Assembly: GCF_000423585.1 (NCBI RefSeq)
Contig: NZ_AUIG01000008.1
Span: 1-64,000 of the forward strand
Direction of reading: 5' to 3'
Length of the DNA: 64,000 bases
DNA from: Salinimicrobium xinjiangense DSM 19287
GTDB taxonomy: Bacteria > Bacteroidota > Bacteroidia > Flavobacteriales > Flavobacteriaceae
Shown: one piece after another, positions 34,165 to 42,772 of the stretch
How positions within the stretch are numbered: position 1 is the first letter of the stretch
How the letters are laid out: each line of letters starts with the position of its first letter
Program-made: the position numbers and the translations under genes
The notes under the pieces: generated by a model
The model's input: only the letters and a program-made list of their open reading frames with translations
Told to the model about the DNA's origin: nothing
Database searches by the model: none

Positions 34165-35616
34165 ATGAAAACTCTACCCAATCTCCTTTTATATTTATTA
34201 CTGCTGATATTGGCCACCGGCTGCCAGGAAGACATCGATGATGTTATTAGGCCGGCCAGTGACCTGGAAATAAAAAATTTTATATGGAGCGCCATGAATG
34301 ATATGTACCTGTACAAAGCGGAGGTGCCCGATTTGGCCGATGATCGTTTTTCGAGTCAGGCCGAATTAGATAAATTTCTCCGGACGTTCTCTTCTCCGGA
34401 AGATCTTTTTTACAACGGCCTGGTTGCCGAACACGATGATTTCAGTTTTTTGGTGGCAGATTACCGGAAACTGGAGAAGTCTCTGGATGGGATCAATCTA
34501 ACTAATGGAATGCAATATGGCCTGATAAGATATACCGAAAATTCTTCTGAAGTTCTGGGCTTTGTTCGTTACGTCCTCCCCAACACATCAGCCGAAGCCA
34601 AGGGAATAAAGCGGGGGGATTATTTTAATTCCGTTGACGGGGAACAGCTTACAGTCGACAATTTTTCCCGATTGCTCGAACCTGCTTCTTATACTATAGG
34701 TTTAGCCGAAATTAATGGAAACGAGATCACTTCCACAGGAGAAACCGTTAGACTGCAAAAAGAGGAATACACCTCAAATCCGGTTTTTATAGCCAAAACT
34801 TTTCCTACTTCCGCAGGAAAGGTTGGTTATCTCATGTACAACAGCTTTACCAGCACTTTTGACGAGGTGCTCAATGAAACTTTTTCCATGTTCAAGGCCG
34901 AAAACATTTCAGAACTTATTGTTGACTTGCGCTATAATGGCGGAGGTTCGGTGGAAAGTTCAAGCGATCTTGGGAGTATGATCACAGGACAATTCAACGG
35001 AGAAATTTTCTACAAGGAACAATGGAATGAAGATTACCAGACCCGCCTGGAGGCTACTGCTCCGGAAAGCCTTGTCAACCGGTTCAATAACCGCATCCGG
35101 AATGGTTCAGCCATCAACAGTCTAAATCTCTCCCGGGTCTATTTTATAACCAGCCTTAGAACTGCCTCGGCCAGTGAATTGCTAATAAATGGACTTAAAC
35201 CATATATAGAGGTGGTGCAGATAGGCGAAAACACCACCGGGAAATTTCAGGCATCAACCACCCTCTACGACTCCCCTACCTTCAGAAGAAATGGCGCAAG
35301 TTTAAACCACACCTATGCTGTACAACCTCTTATTTACAAAACAGTTAATGCTGCAGGAGTTACAGATTATGTTAATGGTCTTCCTCCCGATTTTGAAATA
35401 AAAGAAGACATTAGAAACCTCGGAATCCTTGGCGATCCTTCAGAAAGATTGCTTGCTGCAGCCCTCGCTACTATTGAAGGAAGAGCACCAGAAACGCCGC
35501 AATCAAAACTTTATAATTTTAAAGTGATAGGAGAGAGTGGTATGGACGACCTACTGTACCAAAGAATGTATAATGAAAATTCCTTACCACTCCACTCAGA
35601 ACACTATAGGGAATGA
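34165..35616 (+). CDS. S41 family peptidase, lipoprotein (first of pair)
   Basis: A C-terminal-processing-type serine protease of 483 residues. The lipoprotein signal ends LATGC. An N-terminal helical domain (FIWSAMNDMYLYKAEVPDLAD) is followed by a PDZ-like region (VLPNTSAEAKGIKRGDYF) and the S41 domain. Ser335 in the SASE motif and Lys360 (TTGKF) are 25 residues apart, as Ser430 and Lys455 are in E. coli Prc. The acidic residues after Cys (QEDIDD) suggest surface display. The start is the ATG at 34165; an ATG at 34099 is upstream of the signal. Divergent from the ECF operon. Confidence 0.92.
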   Translation: MKTLPNLLLYLLLLILATGCQEDIDDVIRPASDLEIKNFIWSAMNDMYLYKAEVPDLADDRFSSQAELDKFLRTFSSPEDLFYNGLVAEHDDFSFLVADYRKLEKSLDGINLTNGMQYGLIRYTENSSEVLGFVRYVLPNTSAEAKGIKRGDYFNSVDGEQLTVDNFSRLLEPASYTIGLAEINGNEITSTGETVRLQKEEYTSNPVFIAKTFPTSAGKVGYLMYNSFTSTFDEVLNETFSMFKAENISELIVDLRYNGGGSVESSSDLGSMITGQFNGEIFYKEQWNEDYQTRLEATAPESLVNRFNNRIRNGSAINSLNLSRVYFITSLRTASASELLINGLKPYIEVVQIGENTTGKFQASTTLYDSPTFRRNGASLNHTYAVQPLIYKTVNAAGVTDYVNGLPPDFEIKEDIRNLGILGDPSERLLAAALATIEGRAPETPQSKLYNFKVIGESGMDDLLYQRMYNENSLPLHSEHYRE

Positions 35617-35685
35617 GAATAATTTAGGAATAAGTTTTGCTGCTTTTCAACAATACCTTAGTTTTAGCTCCTTTAAATATAAAAT

Positions 35686-37188
35686 ATGAAAAAGTTTTTT
35701 GCACCCTTTTTGATGATGAGTCTTCTTACACTTTCCTGTTCAAAAGATGATGTTGTGGATGAAGAAGTAGAAGAAGTAGAGATTGAAGAACCCGGGGAAA
35801 AACGTAACCTTGAGGTAGAGCGTTTCATTTACAGGGGAATGAATGATATTTATTTTTACAAATCTGAAGTGCCTGAATTAGCAGATAATTATTTCTCCAG
35901 CAATACTGAAAAAGATAAATTTTTGGCAGATTTTGACAGCCCCGAAGTCCTTTATGAGGCACTGCAGGCACCTCATGATCATTTCAGTTTTATGACCAGC
36001 GATTATGTAGCCTTGACTAAACAGCTACAAGGCGGAGTCGCTAAAACGACAGGGATGGATTATCAGCTTCATCTTTTCAGTAATTCAGAAAATATATATG
36101 GTTATGTTCGATACGTGGTTCCCGGAACCTCTGCAGCTGAAGAAGGTGTACAAAGAGGAGATTTTTTTACTGAAATTGATGGGCAACAGCTTACCTTAAA
36201 TAATTATCGGGATCTTTTCAGCCGGGATAGTTACAGCCTTAGAATAGCTGTGCTGGAAGGAAGTACTATAAAAAATACCGACAAAGTGGTAAATCTTGTA
36301 AACAGTGAATCTTCAGAAAACCCTGTCCTTATTTCCAAAGTTTTAGAGATGGAAGACTACCGTATTGGTTATCTTATGTATAATAGTTTTACGCCGAGCT
36401 TTGACAGCCAGTTAAATGCTGCTTTTGCCGATTTGAAATCACAGAATATTACACACCTTGTACTCGATCTTCGATACAATAGTGGTGGTAATGGTGAAAC
36501 TGCAAAAGATCTTGCCAGTATGGTTACAGGACAGTTCAACGGGGAGATCATGATGAGATATCAGTTCAATGAAGATTATCAGGCATACTATCAGGCGAAT
36601 TATCCCGAGTGGCTGGTTCAGAGGTTCAATGATGAAATAAGAACGGGAGAAAAGATTAATAGTCTGAATCTTGACAGGGTCTACGTACTTACCACCAAAA
36701 GATCTGCTTCTGCCAGTGAATTTGTGATCAATGGTCTTGATCCATACATAGATGTAGTTCAGATTGGAGACTACACCAGTGGGAAATACCAGGGTTCATT
36801 TACGCTTCATGATTCTCCCAATTTTCAACTTACAGATGATAAGGGAAATACTCATGTGAATCCAAATCATAAATATGCACTGCAACCTCTGGTTCTAAAA
36901 TATGCTAACAAAAATGGAGTTACGGATTTCGTCGACGGATTGCCGCCGGATGTAAGGGTAGCTGAGGATTTGGCACATCTTGGTACATTAGGCGATCCCA
37001 ACGAAACCTTATTACAAGCTGCTATTAATGCTATACTTGGAAATCCTCAGGAAGCCGCAACCAATACTCAAAGGAAAATGATGAGCGGAGAATATAAATT
37101 CGTGGGAGAAAGGGACATGTTCAACCCGAGCTATCAAAGGTTAATTATTGAGAACATGCCGCTAATGAAACCGGAAGAAATGAATTAA
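35686..37188 (+). CDS. S41 family peptidase, lipoprotein (second of pair)
   Basis: A 500-residue paralogue of the preceding gene, alike over its whole length. The lipobox is LTLSC, and the following SKDDVVDEEVEE tract fits a flavobacterial lipoprotein export signal for surface display. PDZ-like VVPGTSAAEEGVQRGDFF and the S41 domain follow, with Ser342 (SASE) and Lys367 (TSGKY). Substrate unknown. It is 69 nt after its partner; a bidirectional terminator follows at 37208-37236. Confidence 0.92.
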   Translation: MKKFFAPFLMMSLLTLSCSKDDVVDEEVEEVEIEEPGEKRNLEVERFIYRGMNDIYFYKSEVPELADNYFSSNTEKDKFLADFDSPEVLYEALQAPHDHFSFMTSDYVALTKQLQGGVAKTTGMDYQLHLFSNSENIYGYVRYVVPGTSAAEEGVQRGDFFTEIDGQQLTLNNYRDLFSRDSYSLRIAVLEGSTIKNTDKVVNLVNSESSENPVLISKVLEMEDYRIGYLMYNSFTPSFDSQLNAAFADLKSQNITHLVLDLRYNSGGNGETAKDLASMVTGQFNGEIMMRYQFNEDYQAYYQANYPEWLVQRFNDEIRTGEKINSLNLDRVYVLTTKRSASASEFVINGLDPYIDVVQIGDYTSGKYQGSFTLHDSPNFQLTDDKGNTHVNPNHKYALQPLVLKYANKNGVTDFVDGLPPDVRVAEDLAHLGTLGDPNETLLQAAINAILGNPQEAATNTQRKMMSGEYKFVGERDMFNPSYQRLIIENMPLMKPEEMN

Positions 37189-37207
37189 AACACTTATAGG
37201 TCCATAA

Positions 37208-37236
37208 AAAAATCCCGCTCCATTGGCGGGATTTTT
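37208..37236. terminator. Bidirectional terminator
   Basis: AAAAATCCCGC pairs with GCGGGATTTTT across a 7-nt loop, between the S41 pair (plus) and the B12 propeller gene (minus). Confidence 0.9.
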
Positions 37237-37257
37237 CTTTTTATTCTGTACTGTGAT

Positions 37258-38328
37258 CTAGAGAGAATTGAAATAAGCTCCATTAGGATTGATACCGGTA
37301 TCATAACCTGAAGATAAGCTTCCCGTTGCCGCTTCATATACATAAAGCTTTCCATTCCCTGTAAATCCCGGGTCGGCAGATGCCGCATAAGCTTTGCCTT
37401 CAAGAATGGTAAATCCGTATAAATAATCTACCTCCTCAAGAGTATATAAAGGAGTGGCAGGAAGAGAAGTTTCTGATGTTGCAAAGCTGTAGACCTCATT
37501 CTCTAGGGTATAAAATACATTCCCGTTATTTAGATTAAGATGATTTGGATGCTGACTCACATCTTCAAAAGTATAATCCTGCACAACTTCAAGAGTGGAC
37601 AGATTTATCTTACTTATTGATCCTGCAGTTTCACCCATCCAGTCAGGCAGTCCCGAAGCTGAAACCCACAGAAAGTCGTTTCCGGCAGCCAATGAATTTG
37701 GCCCCTCTCCTACCTCAATTGTTTTTACCACTTCGTTATTTGAAATAACGCTCACGACATTATTATAGCTCCAACCGCCCAGGTGAGCCACGAAAATTTT
37801 GCTTCCCTGCTCCAGGATATCTTCCGGGCCTTCTTCTACCGCGATTTTTATACTGAGTTGAAAGTCTTTAGCATTAAAAACTGCTATGTAATCGTCATCT
37901 GGATTTGATCCCTCTCCCCAGTTTGTGATATAAGCCATACCATTCAAAAATGCTATTTTTCGGGGGTTATTAAGGTCTGTGTCAATCGTTGCTACATGTT
38001 CAAAAGTGTGACGATCTACAACCTGAATTGTATTAGAGACATTTACAACTATAAAAGCCAGGTCTTCATAAAAACCTATATCTGTAGCTGTGTCACCAAG
38101 ACCTTCTCCATTGACTGTTTTAAAGATATTATGATTTACATTTCCGGATTGTGGATCTAGAAAAGAAACGCTTGAATTTCCCTGGCCAAAATTTCCTTCG
38201 TTGAGAATGACTACACCATCTGTATAGGCTCCTGAAGGTTCCGGGATATCAGGATTATCATCGTCTGTCGAACAGGAGACCAGGATACTAGAAGCAAGCA
38301 AGAAGTAAAAGAGATTTTTGATTTGCAT
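37258..38328 (-). CDS. btuG: BtuG-like surface beta-propeller lipoprotein (YncE/DUF5074 family)
   Basis: A 356-residue lipoprotein: lipobox LVSC, then STDDDNPD, an acidic tract that fits surface export in Bacteroidota. The remainder is repeated four-strand blades (for example VVILNEGNFGQGNSSVSFLD, TIQVVDRHTFEHVATI, NNVVSVISNNEVVKTIEVGEGPNS) of a YncE/DUF5074-type propeller. In Bacteroides, BtuG is such a propeller and binds B12 with very high affinity on top of BtuB. Here it lies 3 nt after a BtuB-type receptor controlled by a cobalamin riboswitch, so the same role is strongly suggested. Confidence 0.82.
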   Translation of the reverse strand: MQIKNLFYFLLASSILVSCSTDDDNPDIPEPSGAYTDGVVILNEGNFGQGNSSVSFLDPQSGNVNHNIFKTVNGEGLGDTATDIGFYEDLAFIVVNVSNTIQVVDRHTFEHVATIDTDLNNPRKIAFLNGMAYITNWGEGSNPDDDYIAVFNAKDFQLSIKIAVEEGPEDILEQGSKIFVAHLGGWSYNNVVSVISNNEVVKTIEVGEGPNSLAAGNDFLWVSASGLPDWMGETAGSISKINLSTLEVVQDYTFEDVSQHPNHLNLNNGNVFYTLENEVYSFATSETSLPATPLYTLEEVDYLYGFTILEGKAYAASADPGFTGNGKLYVYEAATGSLSSGYDTGINPNGAYFNSL

Positions 38329-38331
38329 TTT

Positions 38332-40164
38332 TTAAAATTTGAAGGTTAGTGAACTATAAAAAGCTCTTCCCGGCATTGGCCGGGAAGGCATACTTTGATA
38401 TTCGGTTTTGAAGATATTCCGCACTTCAATTCCCAGTTGAAGTTTCTGCTTCAAAAACTTGTAGTTTACTCCGGCGTTTGAAACCGTATACCCGGGAAGA
38501 GAATAATTATTATCTGAAGAAGTGTAGATTGTTCCATTGTAGAGAAATTGAAAGAAAGAACTAAATTTTCCATACCCATATCCGGCAGAAGCTGTTGCTT
38601 TGTGTTTGGGTACATAGATAAGTTCTTTATCAAGAGCCCGGTCGATAGCCCGCGTGTAGGCATAGGTTCCAAAAATGCTAAATTCCTGCCCTTTTAAATT
38701 CCTGTTCCAGTCCAGAGTTGTTTCCAGACCATAATTCCTGGCTTCTTTAGTATTATGAGGGATCCATTTTCCTCCACTTGAAGGAACCCAACGTAAGAGA
38801 TCTTCTGTATCAATTATAAATCCTGAGATGCTTACTCCCGCTCCAAAGATCCGGAGTTCCTGACCAATTTCTGCCTGCAGGGATTTCTCAGGTTTGAGAT
38901 CAGAGTTTCCACCGGCATGCCAAAACAGGTCATTAAAGGTCGGGATCCGGTAATTACGGGAGACATTTATTTTTAGGAGATAAGCTTCAGTGACTTCATA
39001 AACAGCTCCAGCCGAAAAGAGAATGGGAGAATCATAACTGTCAGAGAATTCTGCCCTTGCACTTATTTCGTACTTAAAGGGATACAGATCATGTGAAATT
39101 AAAACTCCTGCAGAGCCGGTTTCCCTTTTTTGAGAGCCTTCAATATTACTGCCTTCTCCTTCTGTCCTCTGAATTTCTAATAGCCCAGTCGCTTGAAAAT
39201 TTTCATTCACCGCATAGCTAAGATTATATTTTGCCAGTGCCGTTTCAGCTTTTCCAAAGGAATAAATATCCGAATGCCGGTTTTCAAAATACTTATACTC
39301 TTCCTCCAGGTAAGCTAGTTTCAGCCCCGAAACAAATCTTCCGAAATAGCTGTTCCACTCCAGGAGGTTTCGGCTGTTATAATCTTCATATTTGCTTTTT
39401 GATGCCATAGAGACTGTTCCCGAAAAGCCTCTGTCTCCGTTGTAATGGTTAGTGTAAAACTTCAGCGTATTGCTATTGTTGAGCAGATAGGCCACCGCCG
39501 CGCTTATACCGCTATTTTCATAATCTCCGTTCTGATTGTGTTTTTCAGAATCGGGATATGGAAAATCATTTTCATTGCTATGCCTGGAAACATTCAGCTG
39601 AAGGCTTAGTTCGTCTGATGAATATTCTGAATCTATATTCCCAAAAAAGGTATCAAAACTTCCGTAGTCAAGCCTCACTTTATTCCTGAAGCCAGTGCCA
39701 ATCCTGAACCTGTTGTTAAGATGTACACTACCACCTATGGCTCCACTCCCGTACAGCACTGATCCCCCACCAGACCTAACTGCGACACTTTCATAACCCG
39801 AAGTGAGGATGGTATTAAAATCTGTTTGGCCAGTGAACTGTGAATTGATATTGATTCCGTTCCAGACTACAGCAGTCTGTGAAGCGGTGGTTCCCCTAAA
39901 GGACGCCGAAGCCACCATCCCGGGGCCATTCTCCCTGAAGTAAAGCGGACTATTAAATTTTAGTACTGAAGTAAGGGCCGGAGCATTTTGCTCCAAAACC
40001 GAATCATTAAGCACCTGTACCAGGTGTGTTTTGGAATTGCGATATAGATGGATGTCGCTTAGTACCACCTCTTTCAGATATTGAACAGAGTCGAGTTGGC
40101 CGTACCCTTGAAGGGAACATAGCAATAGGGGTAATAAAATGTAGAAAATGCCTTTTTTCATCAT
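38332..40164 (-). CDS. btuB: TonB-dependent outer-membrane receptor, BtuB type
   Basis: About 610 residues, a small TonB receptor. A signal peptide (KKGIFYILLPLLLCSLQGYG) precedes the plug domain (about 45-150) with NAPALTSVLKFNSP, SASFRGTTASQTAVVWNGININS and GGGSVLYGSGAIGGSVHL. A 22-strand-like barrel rich in aromatic residues ends in FKF. The start is ATGATG at 40164/40161; an upstream frame to 40254 lies in the riboswitch. The riboswitch and neighbouring btuG-like and btuFCD genes point to cobalamin as substrate. Energy comes from TonB-ExbBD, not found here. Confidence 0.9.
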   Translation of the reverse strand: MMKKGIFYILLPLLLCSLQGYGQLDSVQYLKEVVLSDIHLYRNSKTHLVQVLNDSVLEQNAPALTSVLKFNSPLYFRENGPGMVASASFRGTTASQTAVVWNGININSQFTGQTDFNTILTSGYESVAVRSGGGSVLYGSGAIGGSVHLNNRFRIGTGFRNKVRLDYGSFDTFFGNIDSEYSSDELSLQLNVSRHSNENDFPYPDSEKHNQNGDYENSGISAAVAYLLNNSNTLKFYTNHYNGDRGFSGTVSMASKSKYEDYNSRNLLEWNSYFGRFVSGLKLAYLEEEYKYFENRHSDIYSFGKAETALAKYNLSYAVNENFQATGLLEIQRTEGEGSNIEGSQKRETGSAGVLISHDLYPFKYEISARAEFSDSYDSPILFSAGAVYEVTEAYLLKINVSRNYRIPTFNDLFWHAGGNSDLKPEKSLQAEIGQELRIFGAGVSISGFIIDTEDLLRWVPSSGGKWIPHNTKEARNYGLETTLDWNRNLKGQEFSIFGTYAYTRAIDRALDKELIYVPKHKATASAGYGYGKFSSFFQFLYNGTIYTSSDNNYSLPGYTVSNAGVNYKFLKQKLQLGIEVRNIFKTEYQSMPSRPMPGRAFYSSLTFKF

Positions 40165-40213
40165 CCGCAGGCTTTTTTCCCGAAAGCCGAAGGTTTTAAA
40201 TTGAGTGAAAAAT

Positions 40214-40480
40214 GGCAGGTCTCCTGGCTCGCGTCCTTTTGTTGACCTTCCCATCCCTTATGGAACAGTGGTATGAAGTGTACAAAAGGCATCCCAAATT
40301 CTCGGGACTAAGCTTACAGTTGCGGGAACAGCTCAGGCTTATACGAAGTACGAATTAAGAAGTACGAAATTAGAAGTAAATTTCTGCTTCTGTAAAACTG
40401 CTTCAGAATTTAAGTTATTGTACTTCGTAATTCTAACTTCGTACTTCTAACTTCAAATTCTCCTGATTCCCTTTTAATCG
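40214..40480 (-). promoter_or_regulatory. Cobalamin riboswitch (interrupted)
   Basis: Reading the minus strand: AAAAGGGAATCAGG (to 40462), then after an insert CCTGAGCTGTTCCCGCAACTGTAA (40337-40314, written as two overlapping words CCTGAGCTGTTCCC and CCCGCAACTGTAA), then CCACTG, GGGAAGG, and the B12 box GAGCCAGGAGACCTGCC ending at 40214. GGGAATCAGG pairs with CCTGA...TTCCC. All core motifs of the class I cobalamin element are present. A 124-nt insert (40338-40461) replaces the usual short peripheral loop. A small hairpin (GGCTTT/AAAGCC) lies between the B12 box and the btuB start. B12 binding would lower btuB-btuG expression. Confidence 0.88.
40338..40461. repeat. Repeat-derived insert within the riboswitch
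   Basis: 124 bp made of recurring words (gtacttcgtaattctaacttc, split as gtacttcgtaattc and taacttcgtacttc; acgaagtacgaattaag; agtacgaaattagaagt). The two halves are roughly inverted, so the RNA can fold into one long imperfect hairpin. gaagttagaagtacg also occurs in the gap after purB (about 31830). Composition is AT-rich with no coding capacity. Confidence 0.65.
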
Positions 40481-40580
40481 ATGTCTTTTCTTTCTGAAAT
40501 TATCAGAAAACAATCGAACCAAAATTCAGTACGAAAGTAAACATTTCAATTTATACAGCTCCCAAAAAATTAAATAATCT

Positions 40581-40588
40581 TACTTTTG
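40581..40588 (+). promoter_or_regulatory. Candidate -7 element before btuF
   Basis: TACTTTTG fits TAnnTTTG and ends 9 nt before the ATG at 40598, so the mRNA would be almost leaderless. No clear -33 element is seen. Confidence 0.4.
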
Positions 40589-40597
40589 AATTCACCT

Positions 40598-41743
40598 ATG
40601 AAGAACTTTTCTCCCATATTTCTAATGTTGATTCTTGCACTTTTCTCTGGATGTAAATCTGAAGAAAAGGAAAAAACTCCCTTATTGACCGGTGCAGGAG
40701 AAGAGATTGAAGTAAAATATGCATCCGGACTTTCCATTGTGGATTTTGGCGATCACCTCATCATAACAGTTGAAAATCCGTGGCCAAATGCCGACAGATC
40801 ATACCAATATTTACTTGCGCACGAAGGTGCAAAAGTTCCTGAAGATGTGAAATTCGACGAACGCATAAAGATCCCTGTAGAAAGAATGGTGGTCACCTCC
40901 ACCACTCACATTCCTTCCCTGGAGATCCTCAAAGTTGAGGAGACTTTAGTAGGTTTTCCGGGGCTGGATTATATTTCTTCAGAAAACACCCGCAACTTAA
41001 TTGATGAAGGCAAGGTAAAGGAGGTTGGCAGAAATGAAGCTCTCAATACCGAAAGCCTGCTTGCGCTGCAGCCCGATGTAGTTATTGGCTTTTCCATTGA
41101 CGGCAGCAACAAGAGCTTCAATACCCTCCAAAAAAGCGGAATTCCGGTAGTCTTCAATGCCGACTGGACCGAAAGTTTTCCCCTGGGAAAAGTGGAATGG
41201 ATCAAATTTTTCGGGGCCTTCTTCGGAAAAATGGAGGAAGCAAATACCTTTTTTGAAGAGGTAGAGAGCAGTTACCTGGAAGCAAAAGAAATCGCGGCAA
41301 AGGCAAAAGAGCAGCCAACGGTGGTAGCAGGTGCCATGTTTAAAGATCAGTGGTATTTACCGGCAGGAGAAAGCTGGCAGGCCCAATTTATAAAAGATGC
41401 CAATGCCGAATACCTCTTTGGAAACAGCGATGGCTCCGGAAGTCTTTCTCTTTCCATTGAAACTGTTTTGGCGAAAGCTGCCGATGCCAATTTTTGGGTG
41501 GGACCATCTCAATTCACTTCTTATGAAGAACTAAAAAATGCCTCTCCACATTATACCCGCTTTAAAGCATATCAAAACAGAAATATTTACACTTTCGCAA
41601 GTGACAAAGGGGAAACCGGCGGCGTAATTTTTTATGAACTTGCTCCTATGAGACCCGACCTGGTTTTAAGGGATCTTATTTCAATATTCCATCCCAACCT
41701 TCTTCCGGAATATCAAACAACATTTTATAAACCACTGGAATAA
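40598..41743 (+). CDS. btuF: ABC transporter substrate-binding lipoprotein (BtuF-like)
   Basis: A 381-residue lipoprotein (lipobox LFSGC) of the cluster A-II (BtuF/FepB/FhuD) binding proteins. The N-terminal lobe has RMVVTSTTHIPSLEILKVEE, ALNTESLLALQPDVVIGF; a long linking helix and a C-terminal lobe follow, with ELAPMRPDLVLRDLISIFHP. It would deliver cobalamin in the periplasm to the permease. The start is the ATG at 40598, where the signal begins. The stop touches the btuC TTG start. Siderophore or heme transport is excluded only by context. Confidence 0.88.
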   Translation: MKNFSPIFLMLILALFSGCKSEEKEKTPLLTGAGEEIEVKYASGLSIVDFGDHLIITVENPWPNADRSYQYLLAHEGAKVPEDVKFDERIKIPVERMVVTSTTHIPSLEILKVEETLVGFPGLDYISSENTRNLIDEGKVKEVGRNEALNTESLLALQPDVVIGFSIDGSNKSFNTLQKSGIPVVFNADWTESFPLGKVEWIKFFGAFFGKMEEANTFFEEVESSYLEAKEIAAKAKEQPTVVAGAMFKDQWYLPAGESWQAQFIKDANAEYLFGNSDGSGSLSLSIETVLAKAADANFWVGPSQFTSYEELKNASPHYTRFKAYQNRNIYTFASDKGETGGVIFYELAPMRPDLVLRDLISIFHPNLLPEYQTTFYKPLE

Positions 41744-42772
41744 TTGCAAAGCACCCGTACTTATAAGATCAGCCTGGTTTTACTGCTGCTTGTCACAGTA
41801 GCTGTGTGGTTCTTAAATATTAGCCTGGGATCTGTAAATATTCCATTCAGGGAGGTACTCACATCAATTTTTTCAGAGAACAGCAACAGCAGTTGGCAAT
41901 ATATCATTATGGAATATAGAATTCCCAAGGCGCTGACCGCTGTTTTGGCAGGCTCAGGCCTTGCAGTAAGTGGGATGCTGATGCAAACCATGTTCAGGAA
42001 TCCGCTTGCCGGGCCCTATGTGCTGGGACTTAGCAGCGGCGCCAGTCTCGGTGTGGCGCTGGTGCTTATGGGTGCTTCGCTTTTCGGCGGCCTGGCAGGA
42101 AGTATCATTTTTTCCAGCTGGGGAATTGTGATCGCCTCCAGCCTTGGAAGTTTACTGGTGCTTCTGGCGGTAATGCTAGCTTCGGTTAAGCTTAAAGATA
42201 CTATGGCCATTCTCATTATAGGATTAATGTTCGCGAGTTTAAGTTCGGCCGTCGTAAGTGTCCTGGCATATTTTAGTCCGGCGGCACAGTTACAGCAATA
42301 CGTCTTCTGGTCCTACGGAAGTGTGGGCGATCTCTCCTGGAACGAACTCGGAGTACTCATTATTTTCTGGCTTCTGGGGACCGGCATTGCACTTTACAGC
42401 ATCAAAAATCTCAATTCCCTGCTGTTAGGAGAACAATACGCCCGAAGCCTCGGAATGAACATTGGAAAGAACCGGGCGCTACTCATTATTTCCACAAGTT
42501 TTCTTGCAGGGAGCATCACCGCCTTTGCCGGTCCTATTGCTTTTATTGGTCTCGCGGTTCCACACTTAATAAGGCAGGTGGTTCCGGTAAATGATCATAA
42601 GATCCTGCTGCCCGCAGTGATCCTGGGAGGAGCCATCCTTATGCTGATCTGTGATATGGTGGCACAGCTGCCGGGTAGCGAACACACCTTACCCATTAAT
42701 GCCGTAACTTCTCTGGTGGGAGCGCCCGTAGTGATATGGCTACTGGTACGAAAAAGAAAATTCTTATTTTGA
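41744..42772 (+). CDS. btuC: FecCD-type ABC transporter permease (BtuC-like)
   Basis: A 342-residue inner-membrane permease with about ten helices. Family markers include EYRIPKALTAVLAGSGLAVSG, QTMFRNPLAGPYVLGLSSGASLG, and AFAGPIAFIGLAVPHLIR, followed by LLPINAVTSLVGAP-like residues. It begins with TTG at 41744, directly after the btuF stop. Within this locus its cargo is most likely cobalamin. Confidence 0.92.
   Translation: MQSTRTYKISLVLLLLVTVAVWFLNISLGSVNIPFREVLTSIFSENSNSSWQYIIMEYRIPKALTAVLAGSGLAVSGMLMQTMFRNPLAGPYVLGLSSGASLGVALVLMGASLFGGLAGSIIFSSWGIVIASSLGSLLVLLAVMLASVKLKDTMAILIIGLMFASLSSAVVSVLAYFSPAAQLQQYVFWSYGSVGDLSWNELGVLIIFWLLGTGIALYSIKNLNSLLLGEQYARSLGMNIGKNRALLIISTSFLAGSITAFAGPIAFIGLAVPHLIRQVVPVNDHKILLPAVILGGAILMLICDMVAQLPGSEHTLPINAVTSLVGAPVVIWLLVRKRKFLF

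Noticed and set aside
40489-40597. Second cobalamin riboswitch in front of btuF on the plus strand
   Set aside because: No B12 box or CCCGCAACTG on the plus strand; the visible motifs all read on the minus strand.
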